A stretch of 64,000 nt of DNA from Bugulina stolonifera (taxonomy: Eukaryota > Bryozoa > Gymnolaemata > Cheilostomatida > Bugulidae). Numbering within the stretch: position 1 is the first letter of the stretch; each line of letters begins with the position of its first letter. Below are positions 1 through 12,503 of the stretch, one piece after another. The stretch is taken from positions 14,715,072-14,779,071 of the forward strand of contig OW285189.1 in NCBI GenBank assembly GCA_935421135.1, written 5' to 3'. The notes under the pieces are model-generated. The model worked only from the letters and a program-made list of their open reading frames with translations. It was not told the origin of the DNA and ran no database searches. The translations under genes and the position numbers were made by a program.

Positions 1-34
1 TAGGGGTACATGTACCCCAGGTTGGGAACCCCTG
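1..34 (-). mobile_element. Terminal end of a hAT-like DNA transposon cut by the window edge
   Basis: Read on the minus strand, bases 34 to 1 begin CAGGGGTTCCCAACCTGGGG. This is the usual form of a hAT (Charlie-type) terminal inverted repeat. The eight bases after it (35-42, ATCTAGAC) would be one target-site copy, but the partner lies outside the window. The inference rests on the end motif only. Confidence 0.5.
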
Positions 35-42
35 ATCTAGAC

Positions 43-2059
43 TGTGGACTGTTGTAGTAGGTAGATACACATGTTCACCTGAAGTTACGTACATGTATAT
101 TATGGAGGACTAGGAGAGAATGAAGTGGCAGATATGCCATGCTCTCTGGGGTTCATACATGTATGCCAATTGTAGTTGATATGTGAGCATAGGATATAGA
201 CACTGCATTATGATATCCCTTAGTTGCCGAGTTACTGAATTTAGCCTGTAGTACTACAGCCATGTATAGACAATTCATTGGGGGGAGGGGGGGGGTACAA
301 AAGGTGCGCAATCTCAACTCTGCGTAATATACACATGTACATTTAGTACTGCATAACATCTAATCCATGCTCGGCCTTAGATACCTGCAAGCAGTACCTC
401 AACAAAGCTCTAGCCTAGTTTGTATAGTTTCATGATGTCCTTTATGTTCTAACCTGAAAGAATTTTTGCCCTAAATGGCAGTTACAGTGAAACAGTGTAT
501 TTACCCATGTAGTATTGCAGTACATGCATGCATAAAAAAACTTGGTGAGTCATATAGTATAAACTACATTTTTTGATGCCTATGTCTGCTATTAATTTGG
601 GAGTTGTTCTCTCTTTATTCCATCCTGCTTTGTCAAACCTCAAGTAAAGCCAGTGAAACTGGATTAACAGGTACACCAGAATAAGTATTAGTATGGCTGT
701 GCATGTTATGTAGTTTATGGCCCAGTGTACGAAGTGGAACAACTGAGGTGGGTACATGGTGCATGCAGATAATATTTAAAAAATTTTAATTTGTCTCTCC
801 TGATTTTCGGTCAATATCTAAAATTTTATATATTTGTGGGTAAAAGGTAGTACTTAGTCATGGCTGTAACTATCTAGGCAGCTGAGGCGGCTGAAATTTG
901 GTTAAAAGATAAAAGCTTAAGCAAATATCGGAAGGCATAGCTAACCTGCCCGGCATGATATAAAAATACTCTAATGAAAATGATGCTACATTGTATTATG
1001 TGTATAATTATATTGATAGCTAGTTTTTGCGTGAACCTATGGCAGATCTGATAGTGTAATGAGAAGAGTACACGGTCTTCATGCTTAGGGACACGAGTTT
1101 GAATCCCACTGAGCGACAATTTTCGTTTGGGAATTCACTCAATTTGCTAGCTACCATAAGATTAATCTCATCTGTAAGATAGGATCACTGCTTGTGTAAT
1201 TTTATATTAAACTATAGCTAATGCTCTAAGATTGCATGCACAGTGTGCCAACCCAACTCATTTGTTCCACTTCGAACACTGTTCTTTAGGGTTTTGGGAA
1301 ACCTAGAATACCAGCCTTTCGATCTCTATCCACCAACTAGTTTTGCACTATTTCCCCTCTTGTTATTGTGTGTACATTTGTAGGTCTACGACATGTAAGG
1401 GACTACAATGGTACGTCATGGCCAAGCCAAACAGAGAAGCACTATTTTGTAGTATACTAATTTGAACTTTGCTATTTGCAGATTGCTATACAACGTTTTG
1501 TACTTTTGTACCATCACATATTGCTCAAATATACAGGTCAAATGCATCAAAATGACTATTTTTGTGCGAATTTTTAAAAAATTTCTTGGGGAGGTGTCTC
1601 ACCCTCCTTCTGACTCCCTCCCGCACGCACCCTCCCTGTGCCGCTACTGTTAGTCAGTCCAGTTTTGACCGCCTCAACTTTTTCAGGAAAGCTACCCCCT
1701 GCTTAGGATTTGGTAATATAAAACTGTTTGCCACACCTATTCCTCAGGTAATAGTTTTAGTATTGGCACCTACAGTCATGTACTATACAGCCTACTTATA
1801 TAAACAATATCTTTTTACAGGGAAAGCAGTAACTAGGCCGTCAAACTGCAAGACCACTCTATCCGCTATCTTAAAGACGAACACAAATATGGCGGGAAAG
1901 TGGATCGCGGAACGGCATCTTTGGTGAGACGGGGTTTTATTATTGAGTGTTCGATCTTTCCTTCCATTATCTTCCATTATCTATAAATTGAGTTTCTGTA
2001 TTGGTCCCATTTCCATATCAGAATAATATATTGACATGGTTGCGATAATTATGTAATAT
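43..2059. other. AT-rich intergenic DNA with no supported gene
   Basis: Open frames here are short and lack splice or family signals. The stretch holds scattered TACATGTA words, a G-run near 280-294 and one tRNA-like SINE head near 1038-1118. I see no coding exon. Confidence 0.5.
1038..1118 (+). repeat. tRNA-like SINE head
   Basis: A polymerase III B-box-like block (GAGTTTGAATCCC, 1095-1107) is followed by a CACTGAGCG acceptor-like stem. A loose A-box region lies about 50 bases upstream. Spacing suits a tRNA-derived SINE head, but no clean cloverleaf forms, so it is not called as a functional tRNA. Confidence 0.35.
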
Positions 2060-2376
2060 TGCAATGTTTTGGGGGGTTGTGTGTGTATGTCGTCCTAAGA
2101 TGGCGTCCGGATGCCCGAGGCCGACCCAAAACATGTCTGGTACAACAAAAGATCCAAATCCAAATCATGTACAAAATGAATATCAAGTAATTCTTAGAGG
2201 TCGGCCCTCCTTACATAGGTATAAAAAGGACATAATTGCTCAGTAATGCACATTATAAGTATATAAGTATATGGGTACTACATAGACAAGTCAGGGTACA
2301 CAATATGAGTGCAGATAATAATAATAAATGCGATGTAGTATGGGAAGCTGCGTATAGAGTGTCATTTACCATTACA
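2060..2376 (-). mobile_element. Internally deleted solo LTR, family A (copy A4)
   Basis: The element starts TGCAATG and ends CATTACA, and both ends are flanked by ATAT (2056-2059 and 2377-2380). Its interior matches the other family-A LTRs in the GGTCGGCC blocks and in the GGTATAAAAAGG stretch near 2219. The middle is missing. The outer part jumps from the GTCGTCC block to the ATGGCG block, apparently joined at a short AAGATGG word present at both positions in full-length copies. It is about 317 bp, against about 806 bp for the full copy at 55931. Confidence 0.7.
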
Positions 2377-2414
2377 ATATGTTATAGTTCCTTGCTAAAA
2401 ATACAATATATATA

Positions 2415-2670
2415 TAGAAAATGGCCAAACCCCCTGACATTCAGTAAGGCGCAAGGTGGCCACAATAAGAGGGTGCCCTCGTGTGCAGTTCGCTCAGAGC
2501 ATGACTACTGCCCATCCTTGAAGCTTCCTTTTTTAAGGTTGCTTAGCTGGTGTAGTGGTAGCATGTTCTGTTCACTGTGCTAGGCGAGTAGGTGCCGTAG
2601 AGGCCCTGGGTTCAAACCCCAGTCAGGGACTGGTATTTTCATGGATGTGAAACAAGTCTCTGACTGCTCA
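2415..2670 (+). repeat. tRNA-derived SINE, family 1
   Basis: The body begins AATGGCCAAACCCCCTGA. It contains an A-box-like block (TTAGCTGGTGTAGTGG, near 2539) and a B box (GGTTCAAACCCC, near 2609-2620). The same unit recurs inverted at 4170-4560 and direct at 4575-4890. The TGCTAAAAATACAATATAT words around it also flank the other copies, so they belong to the repeat and are not a target-site duplication. Confidence 0.65.
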
Positions 2671-2737
2671 CAAACAAATTCCATGCTAAAAATACAATAT
2701 ATTATAATATGTTTTATTATTGTATTTCCTTTTTAAA

Positions 2738-2880
2738 ACGGAGAGTAGCCATGGCCTAGTGGTTCGAGCTCTGGACTTTTGTGTGGGACATCTTCGTTAG
2801 ATTCCTGTAAAGGTTGTTAGCGGTGCTAGGAATAACATTCATTCTTAAAATTCTCCTGCGTCACATTTTCATATTGCTGC
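2738..2880 (+). repeat. tRNA-derived SINE, family 2, degraded
   Basis: An A-box-like block TGGCCTAGTGGTTCGAG (2752-2768) is followed about 45 bases later by a decayed B box. The tail, with TAGGAATAACATTC and TTCTCCTGCG words, resembles the tail of the SINE at 31409, which marks both as one family. Confidence 0.45.
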
Positions 2881-3289
2881 GCTGAGAACGCTGCTATAGC
2901 TCGGTACCTTGTAATACTGATTGAATATTGCCAACTTTTCATACTGTAACTTACTACTTACATTGTGCATGATGTAGCAGTATCATGTAGTCTGGTATGT
3001 ACATTTTATGGGTAAATTTTCATGAGCTTCTGCCATAATTATACAATATAAATTGCTATAGCCAAATTTGTTGTCGTATATTATGTGCATGACTTGTATA
3101 TGATGACTAGATCAACTTCTGCTTATGTGCCGACTTGTAGGTCCGAGTGTTCCACTTGCAATTATTGAGATATCATGAGTTTTATCCTACCTAGCATTTT
3201 GACTGTCAGTCCCCGATGGAACCTAGGCTAAGAATATACCAGTTAGAATGAATAATTCCGATCTTGTATAAGTATAAAGTATAACATAT

Positions 3290-3665
3290 TTGACTTTATA
3301 GAGATCCAAGGAACAACTGAACTGGTAAACAGCAAAACAACGCTCTTTTTATACAAAACATGCTTCCGGTCACTTTCAGTAACAGTAGGGATGACCAGGG
3401 GTCGGTCTTAACTGTAGTACAAAATAACACAATATATAGGTATTGAGAAGGTCTACTAGGACCTACATGTGATATCAAGTGTCCGAGGATCGACATGAAC
3501 AAGGTCGGCTCACCCTAGGTTGGGTATAGAACAAAATAATATAAAAGTTATAGGTTTGCATCAAAAGGAACGATACATTAACTCTGCCCTCAGCCTTATA
3601 CAAGTTATACAACATGATATAGTTTATACAGTTACATATTTCATTACCATATACATGTAGTTTCA
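3290..3665 (-). mobile_element. Remnant of an LTR-like repeat (family C)
   Basis: The stretch has the layout of the family-A and family-B LTRs: a TTTATAGAGATCCAAGG block, a TTTTTATACAAAACATGCTTCCGG block about 45 bases on, then GGTCGG words and CTCACCC. I cannot place its ends or find a target duplication. Calling it an LTR relies on resemblance to the better copies at 61137 and 60496. Confidence 0.35.
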
Positions 3666-4169
3666 TGCTTTACGTAGATGCATATGTAACACACTCCTCA
3701 GAAAAAATAAAATGTTCATGTATATTATTAGTCAGTTTTATTGCATATTATTCTATTTTACTGTATTTTATATCAACAGCACAATAAAAAATTTATTTTC
3801 GCTGAACTTCTGCATTCAATACACCTGTTTTACACTTACCTAAAACCGGGAGTAATTAGTGGAGTAATGATGGAGTGGGGAGAGATGATCCTCAGCTTGA
3901 TTTTGCTTTAAAATAATATTATTATAATATTATTAATTCCGGATCTCTTTAACGTTTCATATTTTTAGCAACTATGTTTTTTTATTGATGCTCACGATGG
4001 ACAATCCAAATTCTTTTACCGGAAACTCAATAGTATCTAAAGCATGTGCTTTTGTATTGTACTGTCAATTGATGCTTGGATTTCAATAATGACACATCTA
4101 TACTAGTTATACAGAGTCTGTTTTTGTAGCCAAGATTAGTTCCAGCTCTTGATTCCATTGAACCTTGAG

Positions 4170-4560
4170 GCCCGAACTATCGAGCCAGCACTCTCGTGCC
4201 CAGCAGAAACATTACAATATATGTTAAGAGGCTTGGCAATTTTTTATGTAATGATGCCTTTTTCAGCAAGGAAATTATTATTGAGCTGTCAGAGATCTGT
4301 TTCAAATTCATGAAAATACCAGTCCCTGACTGGGGTTTGAACTCGGGGGCCTCAACGGCACCTATTCGCCTAGCAGAGAGAACAGAACATGCTACCACTA
4401 CACCAGCTCAGCAACCTTATAAAAGGTAGCTTCACTGGTGAGCAGGTAGACATACGTTGAGGGAACAGTACACGACGCACCTCTCTTAATGTGGCCACCT
4501 TGCGCCATATAGGATGCTAGGGGGTTTGGCCATTTTTTATATAAAGATGTGTTTTTCAGC
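4170..4560 (-). repeat. tRNA-derived SINE family 1, inverted copy
   Basis: On the minus strand this copy reads ATGGCCAAACCCCCTAGCAT at its head, then the A-box and B-box blocks (B box near 4331-4343 as GGGGTTTGAACTC on the plus strand). It faces the copy at 4575-4890, and together they form an inverted pair. Confidence 0.6.
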
Positions 4561-4574
4561 AAGTAAATTATTTT

Positions 4575-4890
4575 TGAGCAATTTCCTTGCTAAAAAATGC
4601 ATCATTATATAAAAAAATGGCCAAACCCCCTAACATTCTATAAGGCGCAAGGTGGCCATAATAAGAGGGGTGCCTCGTGTGCAGTTCGCTCAGAGCATGT
4701 CTACTGCTCACTGGTGAAGCTTCCTTTTATAAGGTTGCTTAGCTGGTGTGGTGGTAGCATGTTCTGTTCTCTGTGCTAGGCGAATAGGTGCCGTAGAGGC
4801 CCCCGGGTTCAAACCCCAGTCAGGGACTGATATTTTCATGGATTTGAAACAAGTCTCTGACAGCTCAATAATTATTTCCTTGCTGAAAAA
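4575..4890 (+). repeat. tRNA-derived SINE family 1, direct copy
   Basis: It has the same unit as at 2415, with the B box GGTTCAAACCCC near 4806-4817. Its head and tail both carry a CTTGCTxAAAAAT word, so copies appear able to abut head to tail. Confidence 0.6.
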
Positions 4891-5144
4891 TACATCATTA
4901 CAATATATATATGATTTATTTGCGCACAAGATTGTTTGTTCTATGACTAAAATAAATTTTTATACATTGAGCTGAATTAACATATTACATACATGTACAT
5001 ACTGCTAGGATATGAGCACTTCAACCGTAACATCAAATAAATGGGGCATCTCAGATGGTTAACTAGCACACCATCCACACACATAGCACATTTTTATGGT
5101 GAACTTGATACTTGCATTTCTACACCGCTCTGCTGGAACCTAAA

Positions 5145-8100
5145 ATGGCATCAGAAAATTATCAACTTATTGACAAAGGTAGTAGCAGCAGACATGAAGG
5201 TGGGACGATTGCATATGACAGTACTCGAGCTGTTAACGAATCGGTTGACTATTCAACCGCTTGGAAAGAAGACGACAAAAAAACTGGATCCTTCTCTAGA
5301 AAGCAGAAAGTCACTCTTCTCTCTGCTTGTATTGGACAGTTCCTCTGCCATGCTTGTGCATCTCTACCGGCACCATTCTTACCAAAGTTGGTGAGTTTAT
5401 GTTTATGTTGATCAATCCTAACTGATAAGTCTCACAGACAGTGCAACTGAGCAAATTGGATGAAAAGAGAATTCTGAACTAATTTGGTAAATGGTAGCAT
5501 TGCTTAGTGATCAGTGATAACAAACACAATGTACAGTCAAGCAAACATAGATTTAGAAAGTATTATAAGTGGATGTGAGTGTTAAGAGCCAAGCATTTAA
5601 AATGAGATAATATGTTGGCGAACATCTGTAAAACTATATTTTAGAATCAATGATAATTATAATACTTGTAGATACTTTATATTACAGTAGCTTACCTTTG
5701 TATATCTCATACAACATTGTGACATGACATGAATTACTCATCAAAGTTATTTCCTTCTAGAATGAGAAGCACAATATAGACTCCGATTTGACTGGTTGGA
5801 TACTTGGGCTATTTTCATTGATCCAGTTAGTACTATGTCCAGTATTCGGAAAATTGGTAAGTATTGGAATCAGCTGCCACGAAACTATTTTGATTATTTG
5901 GTGTGGCCTACGTGTGGCTTATGCGAGCCGGGTAAACAGGAGAATCATGTGAAATAAACTTCATAGCAGCCAATCTTCTGTGAAATGGTTATTAAACTGA
6001 AGCTGACTTAAATGTAAACCACAAGGCCTCCGGCAAATGTTGATCATGCACCCGATTCCTATAGGCATGCACATCATAATCAGTTTGTCTCTCTACTTGA
6101 TAAGAGAAACTCAAAATAATACATTGTACAGCAATAAATATTATTCTTATCTTTTACTACTACATGACTCTACACTGTTATGTACATATAACCATGGCCC
6201 ACCTATTCTTGAAATATTTAATTGGAAACCTTTAAAAGGGGGAAGAAATATAGCAACTGTTGCCAAGTATTAGTAGTACAGGTTGGCTTTGTTTACAGTT
6301 TATGCATGCGTTTTGTACATAGTGACTTTCTAGTGTGCAAAGCATGGGCTTGTATTTGAAACTTGCTAGCTTTGCTCAGAAGTAATAACACAAGGTGCAA
6401 GATGTTGTAATAGTATTGTCTCAAATTAGAAAGTGGAGGTAACTCCCTTCCTCCCTCATATTCCAATCTAAACAGACGGGTGGGTTTGCAAGTTTTTACA
6501 CCTACACCTGTATGAGATGCACATCTGAATGTAAATGTAAATAGGGCAGTGTTGATGTGGGTTACCAACATTGTGAGGTTTGATATCGACGTCAGATCTG
6601 AAGCTACTGCAACTGCTACTTTTGCAGATACACCATGCTGGTCTTCACACAATTTTTGTATTTGGACTGTTTTTCTGTGGTGGAGTAACAGTAATATTTG
6701 GTGCACTGGAATATGTTCCAATACCAGAGAGAGAAGATAACTCTATAAACGCTACTTACCTTTCCTTGGTATTGATTCTACGCATAGGACAAGCTGCCGG
6801 TACTGCTGCTTTCTTCCTAGCTGTCATGTCTCTACTTCCTGTCACATTTCCTGACAACACCATTACTGTGCTGGTATGAGTAAAGTCTATCTACCGCATG
6901 TGCATCAGACCTATCAAGCTTCCAAATGAAGAAAGAGGGGTGATGTAGCATGGCGGTGGGTGTGCAATTCAGATTAATAATTTGGGCTGATACATAGAAG
7001 TGGGGGAGGGGGGGGGCAAATCCCCAGCTTATTGAGGGAGACTTAATAGGTAATGATGTACATGCACATGTATGTTGTAGAGTGATTTGTGTGTGTTGTG
7101 GAGATGTAGATGCATGTTACATGTGTTCACCCACAGTGTATATACATATGTACATGTATTGTAGCCATATCATGGCAAGCTGACATCTGGAAGGTCATCT
7201 GTGTATAATATGATTGTACGTTTGCTAGATCCTGACGTAAACATGGAAATATCTCATACGATATATTAGCATTGGTGTCTTCGCATATTTTTCACTAATT
7301 TTAATAGAAACTTGTTTATACAGGGTTACTCGAAGACAGCTGTTGGGTTAGGTATAATGAGTGGTCTTGCAATGGGAAGTGGATTGTACAAGGTACTACA
7401 CTAGCTACTAGCTAATGACTAAAATTTCTAGTTCCTATTATTTGATTTGGCGCAGTATAATTATTTAGCATCACATGGTGAGTGATGAATTGGCATTATT
7501 TTCAGATGTATACCTTTACTGGACTATTCGTAGCAGTGTGCTTTGTGTATATTGTGTGCTATCAGGTCTACTGGAGGCTACACACTGTGTAGTCTCCAGT
7601 AGACCTGATACCCTCTTTGAACTTTTAAATTATTCCTATATGTGGGCTGATGGTCATATTCATTGTAAACATTGCCTCTTGCCCCCCCTCCCCCCCCCCC
7701 CCCCCCCCCGTTCCTCTCATGTCCCAGAAAGTAGGTTCTACCTTTAGCCCTGAACCTTGAACTCTAACTAACAAAAACTCTGGCTACACCAAAAATATAC
7801 AATTTATTGAGTATGGCCCAAGAGTAACTAGACCAGGCATTAGAACATGGGCACTCACAAGCTATTGATAATGATTAGAAATTGTCCTCTCTCTATTTCA
7901 TTTCCTCCTCTTTTGAAACTGAGAGAAGATAACTTTGCGTTATTATCACTAGCTTATGAGTTCCCATGTTGTGTTCAACTCAGTTCTAATACCTGGTATA
8001 GTTACACAACATATATTCTGGGTGCATATATACCTGTACATGTATATGATCCTCCGAGTGTATATTTATATATGATCTACCGCCCTATATCTTATCTCAT

Positions 8101-11100
8101 AGCTCTGCCATTTTACCAACAAATAGAACAATGTACATTCTAAGGAAAGTGTTTAATCAAATATAGATAGAGAATATTGTAAAATAATACTTTTTTATGA
8201 TTTGATTTAAGCTTGGAGGTTTCCCGCTGGTGTTTTTTGGTGTTGGAGGAATGATAGTTGTATCTTCTATAATCATGTACTTCTTGCTACCCTTTGATCG
8301 TAAGTAAAGATAACTCCCATCATCTATTTCCATACTATCATTGCGTAGAATTATCTGGATAAGTGGGAATATTTTCTTATTATGGAATGAGTTACATGTA
8401 TTTTTCTTACACTGTTTGAAACTGCTACACACCACCATGTTCCATTAGTAACTCTTTGATTTGTTGTTTTCTAAACCAACATAAAGTATCCCACTTACAT
8501 GTATTATTATTAGCAACTGTGATGTATATTTCACAGTTCAACATCAAAGTGAACAAGATGAAGAACTTCCATTGGCTAAGATACTAACCAATCGAAACAT
8601 AATACTATCTCTAGTACTTGCTTTAAGTACAGGCAGGTGCAATATGGGCCAGCATTGATCCCATCCTGGAGCCTGAACTACGAAACAAGGTACGCGGCTC
8701 ATATGATTGTATCAGCAGGCTATCTATATCATGTCATTTCAAGTTTTGATAGGAAACCAACTCTCTGCTAAGATGAGAGTTGTCTAAAAAATTATTAAAG
8801 ATTATATTACATGCTTTTGGTTATTCATTCAAAGGTGATGAATTCTTCAAATTGCCAACAAAAAGGTGATGCCTGATATCATATTGTGGAAGACTTGTAG
8901 CTTAGGCCTTGGTCAACACTGAATCAGAATTCTACATGAGGGCTAAAAGCTATTTTTCCGACCAGCCATCAATATTATAATACATACATTGCCTACACAT
9001 ACACTCTTGTAAACTTATTGTTCTATATCTGCAGACGTCTCAACTCAGCACAAATGTTATTGAATGTTAATTTTCTGCATTTTACTTTAATTTTCCACAA
9101 CTAAAAAGCGTGAGGAAAAACCAGTGATTGGCCTTATGTATAAACACAAACAGCTAACTGGGCCACAACATTCACATCAGATTCAGAATTATTTATAACA
9201 TTCTGACATTAGTATTACTGTGCATTTGAAACACATGTGATTATTGGATGCTCATGTGTTTTAGTATGGACTATCGGAAGAACTCTGTTCCTTAGCGTTC
9301 CTTTTACTGTCTGTATCTTACACTATTGCCTCACCATTAATTAGTAAAGCCTTAGAGAAATATGTAAGTTTAGACATGTAGTATACTTGTATATATGAAT
9401 AGCTGTATGGAATTGTTTAAAATAGAATGATTTAGCTCCCATAGTTCTTTTAAAAGAAGTAGTAAATTTGAAATACATGTGATTTGTAATCATTAACTCA
9501 TAACAGCAGCTCATGATTATGTTTTGTTAGCCTACATGTACAATAATGAGATCTTATAAGCCAATCATAGTAAGATTAATTGATTAATATATGATTAATA
9601 GTTTATGGATGTCTATTTGTTCAAGAGCCGATGTATTTTCAGAAATGGCTAACATCTGTGCATGTCGCTGTAGCTGGGTTCTTGCTATGTGGAGTAAACT
9701 ATGTGTTCATGGGGCCGTCCCCCATATTCTCAGGGCTACACAGGTATTACAAAGACTATTACATAAACCTTTGAAAGATAAATTAGAGGAGGACAACTGC
9801 TAATTATGATCAATAGCTTATTAGTGCCCATGCTAGTGTACACGTCTATAATATATGAGAAATTACTTGCCAAAGTTCCTAATTACCTGTCATTCCTTGC
9901 TTGTGTATTCTGTATGTAGACATTAGATATACTACTTGACTACTTCACTGTGAGTGTGTGCATGTCTACATGCCTATGTACGAATCATGTTGTGGTTGAG
10001 ACAAAATAAAGAGAGGACAACTCCCTTGTAGTACGAAATGACTACGCTACAACATATATTACATGTCTTGTTACGTATTTAGTGCAGCAAAGTGCCCATA
10101 CACTACCATACTTTTATATTGTGAATGAGCTCTAACAACTACCACATATTCTGTATTTATATTGGTGGTCTCTCGATTAAACATTGTTTTTTCTGACAAC
10201 ATAACTTGTGTCTCAGGTTCAGCCAATGTAACAGTTTATTAATATTACAGACCACTCTGGTTACTGCTGGTCAATCTGGGTGTCATGGGAGTAACCCTAG
10301 CGTTGATGATAATTCCTTCTCTGAATCTATCATTTGGTAAAGAAGAGGCGTAAGTATTGATAGCATTGTCTCGAACCTTGATCTATGAAGCTACTGATAG
10401 CATTGTCTCTAACCTTGATCTATGAAGCTACTGATAGCAATGTCTCTAACCTTGATCTATGAAGCTACTGATAGCAATGTCTGTAACCTTGATCTATGAA
10501 GCTACTGATAGCAATGTCTCTAACCTTAGTCTATGAAGCCACTGATAGCAATGTCTCTAACCTTGATCTATGAAGCTACTGATAGCAATGTCTCTAACCT
10601 TGATCTATGAAGCTACTGATAGCAATGTCTCTAACCTTGATCTATGAAGCTACTGGTAGCAATGTCTCTAACCTTGATCTATGAAGCTACTGGTAGCAAT
10701 GTCTCTAACCTTGATCTATGAAGCTATTGATAGTAATGTCTCTAACCTTGATCTATGAAGCTACTGATAGTAATGTCTCTAACCTTGATCTATGAAGCTA
10801 CTGATAGCAATGTCTCTAACCTTGATCTATGAAGCTACTGATAGCAATGTCTCTAACCTTGATCTATGAAGCTACTGATAGCAATGTCTCTAACCTTGAT
10901 CTATGAAGCTACTGGTAGCAATGTCTCTAACCTTGATCTATGAAGCTACTGATAGCAATGTCTCTAACCTTGATCTATGAAGCTATTGATAGCAATGTCT
11001 CTAACCTTGATCTATGAAGCTACTGATAGCAATGTCTCTAACCTTGATCTATGAAGCTATTGATAGCAATGTCTCTAACCTTGATCTATGAAGCTACTGG

Positions 11101-12503
11101 TAGCAATGTCTCTAACCTTGATCTATGAAGCTACTGGTAGCAATGTCTCTAACCTTGATCTATGAAGCTACTGGTAGCAATGTCTCTAACCTTGATCTAT
11201 GAAGCTACTGATAGCAATGTCTCTAACCTTGATCTATGAAGCTATTGATAGCAATGTCTCTAACCTTGATCTATGAAGCTACTGATAGCAATGTCTCTAA
11301 CCTTGATCTATGAAGCTATTGATAGCAATGTCTCTAACCTTGATCTATGAAGCTACTGATAGCAATGTCTCTAACCTTGATCTATGAAGCTACTGATAGC
11401 AATGTCTCTAACCTTGATCTATGAAGCTACTGATAGCAATGTCTCTAACCTTGATCTATGAAGCTACTGATAGCAATGTCTCTAACCTTGATCTATGAAG
11501 CTACTGATAGCAATGTCTCTAACCTTGATCTATGAAGCTACTGATAGCAATATCTCTAACCTTAATCTATGAAGCTACTGATAGCAATGTCTCTAACCTT
11601 GGCCTACTGTTGGAGCATTCATTTAGTTCATAATGGCTCTACAGCTAAATGTTTGTCAGCATGGTACTGTATATGCTCACCATCCAGGTCATTTGACTGT
11701 GAGTCATAAACGCCTACTTTGGCAAACCAATAGAATAGAGATATTAATGTATGCAAGAACCAGAATGCTAGTGCAACCGTTGGGGTTTGGAGTCTAATAA
11801 ATACATTATACTACATACATGTACATGGATTAAAGTGTATAGTAACATAATCTACTATATGGAAAAGCACCCTTACACAATACTCAACAGCTTGAATTCA
11901 TTCTATGCATTATGGCTATTTGATAGTGATATGAGTTGAAGTTGTCTTCTCTTCTCTGTTATTTCTATTTTATTACTAATAGAAGATAAGAACTTCCCAA
12001 TTCCAATGACAGGCACTTTACAGGTGCTTCATGCTCATGAGTTTGTGTTACAGCGCTGATGAGACTGGTAACTCCACAAACACTTCAAATACAGTCACGA
12101 TATCTGGTCTATGGTCCAGTGCAAATGCTCTTGGGTATGTGATACTTGTACTCACTGTAAACAGCCTTTACAAGTACATACACAATTATGGTATATGTAC
12201 TTATTCATGTACACTCTACAAGTATATGTACACTCTGCATGTTGTATAACAGAGCTACCTGATATATAGACACACACTTTAGTCTAATTGCTAATGGTAA
12301 TGCAAGCTCAGCCATTGTAATTATTATCCATATTTTATATGATGAATGTAATATGTTACAGTGACTTTGTTGGACCCAGTATATCAGGAGTGATAACAGA
12401 GCATGCTAGTTTTGGTTGGACAATGACCAGCTATGCCTTTATCTGTCTGTTGTGTATACTACTAATACTAGCTGTAAGACTGGTAGATGTTATAAAGAAA
12501 TAG
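5145..12503 (+). CDS. SLC18B1-like: SLC18B1-like MFS transporter, gene 1 of the array, with an exon-6 frameshift
   Basis: Predicted membrane transporter of the major facilitator superfamily, closest in recalled sequence to SLC18B1 (vesicular polyamine/amine transporter). Exons: 5145-5390, 5761-5856, 6628-6873, 7324-7392, 8212-8299, 8537-8689, 9265-9363, 9643-9743, 10251-10349, 12054-12134, 12362-12503. All introns are GT-AG and exon phases match genes 2 and 3. Family marks are the SLPAPFLPKL end of exon 1, DLTGW and VFGK in exon 2, FFCGGVTVIFG in exon 3, IWASIDPILEPEL in exon 6 and FVGPSISGVITEH in exon 11. The start is the ATG at 5145. Exon 6 has CAGG duplicated at 8630-8637, which brings a TGA about 20 bases later. 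With the duplication ignored, the protein would be 471 residues. It could be a pseudogene, or the duplication could be an assembly error. The cytosolic tail is much shorter than in genes 2 and 3. Confidence 0.8.
7561..7609. repeat. 49-bp near-perfect hairpin in intron 4 of gene 1
   Basis: ATCAGGTCTACTGGAG and its reverse complement enclose CTACACA and TGTGTAG, with one mismatch in the stem and a single central base. It sits 169 bases after exon 4. It could be a recent templated inversion or a small hairpin RNA source, and nothing here decides between them. Confidence 0.6.
7680..7710. repeat. C-rich homopolymer run
   Basis: The intron carries almost uninterrupted C for about 30 bases, in intron 4 of gene 1. 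It is probably length-variable and error-prone. Confidence 0.7.
10355..11600. repeat. 37-bp minisatellite, about 34 units, in intron 9 of gene 1
   Basis: The unit reads about GATAGCAATGTCTCTAACCT followed by TGATCTATGAAGCTACT. The array starts within six bases of the exon 9 donor at 10350. Units differ by single bases (ACTGATAG, ACTGGTAG, ATTGATAG), and several variants recur in blocks, which suggests higher-order duplication. Genes 2 and 3 lack it. Confidence 0.9.

Noticed and set aside
6293..6721. 142-codon minus-strand frame opposite exon 3 of gene 1
   Set aside because: It overlaps the well-supported plus-strand exon 3 and has no family features.
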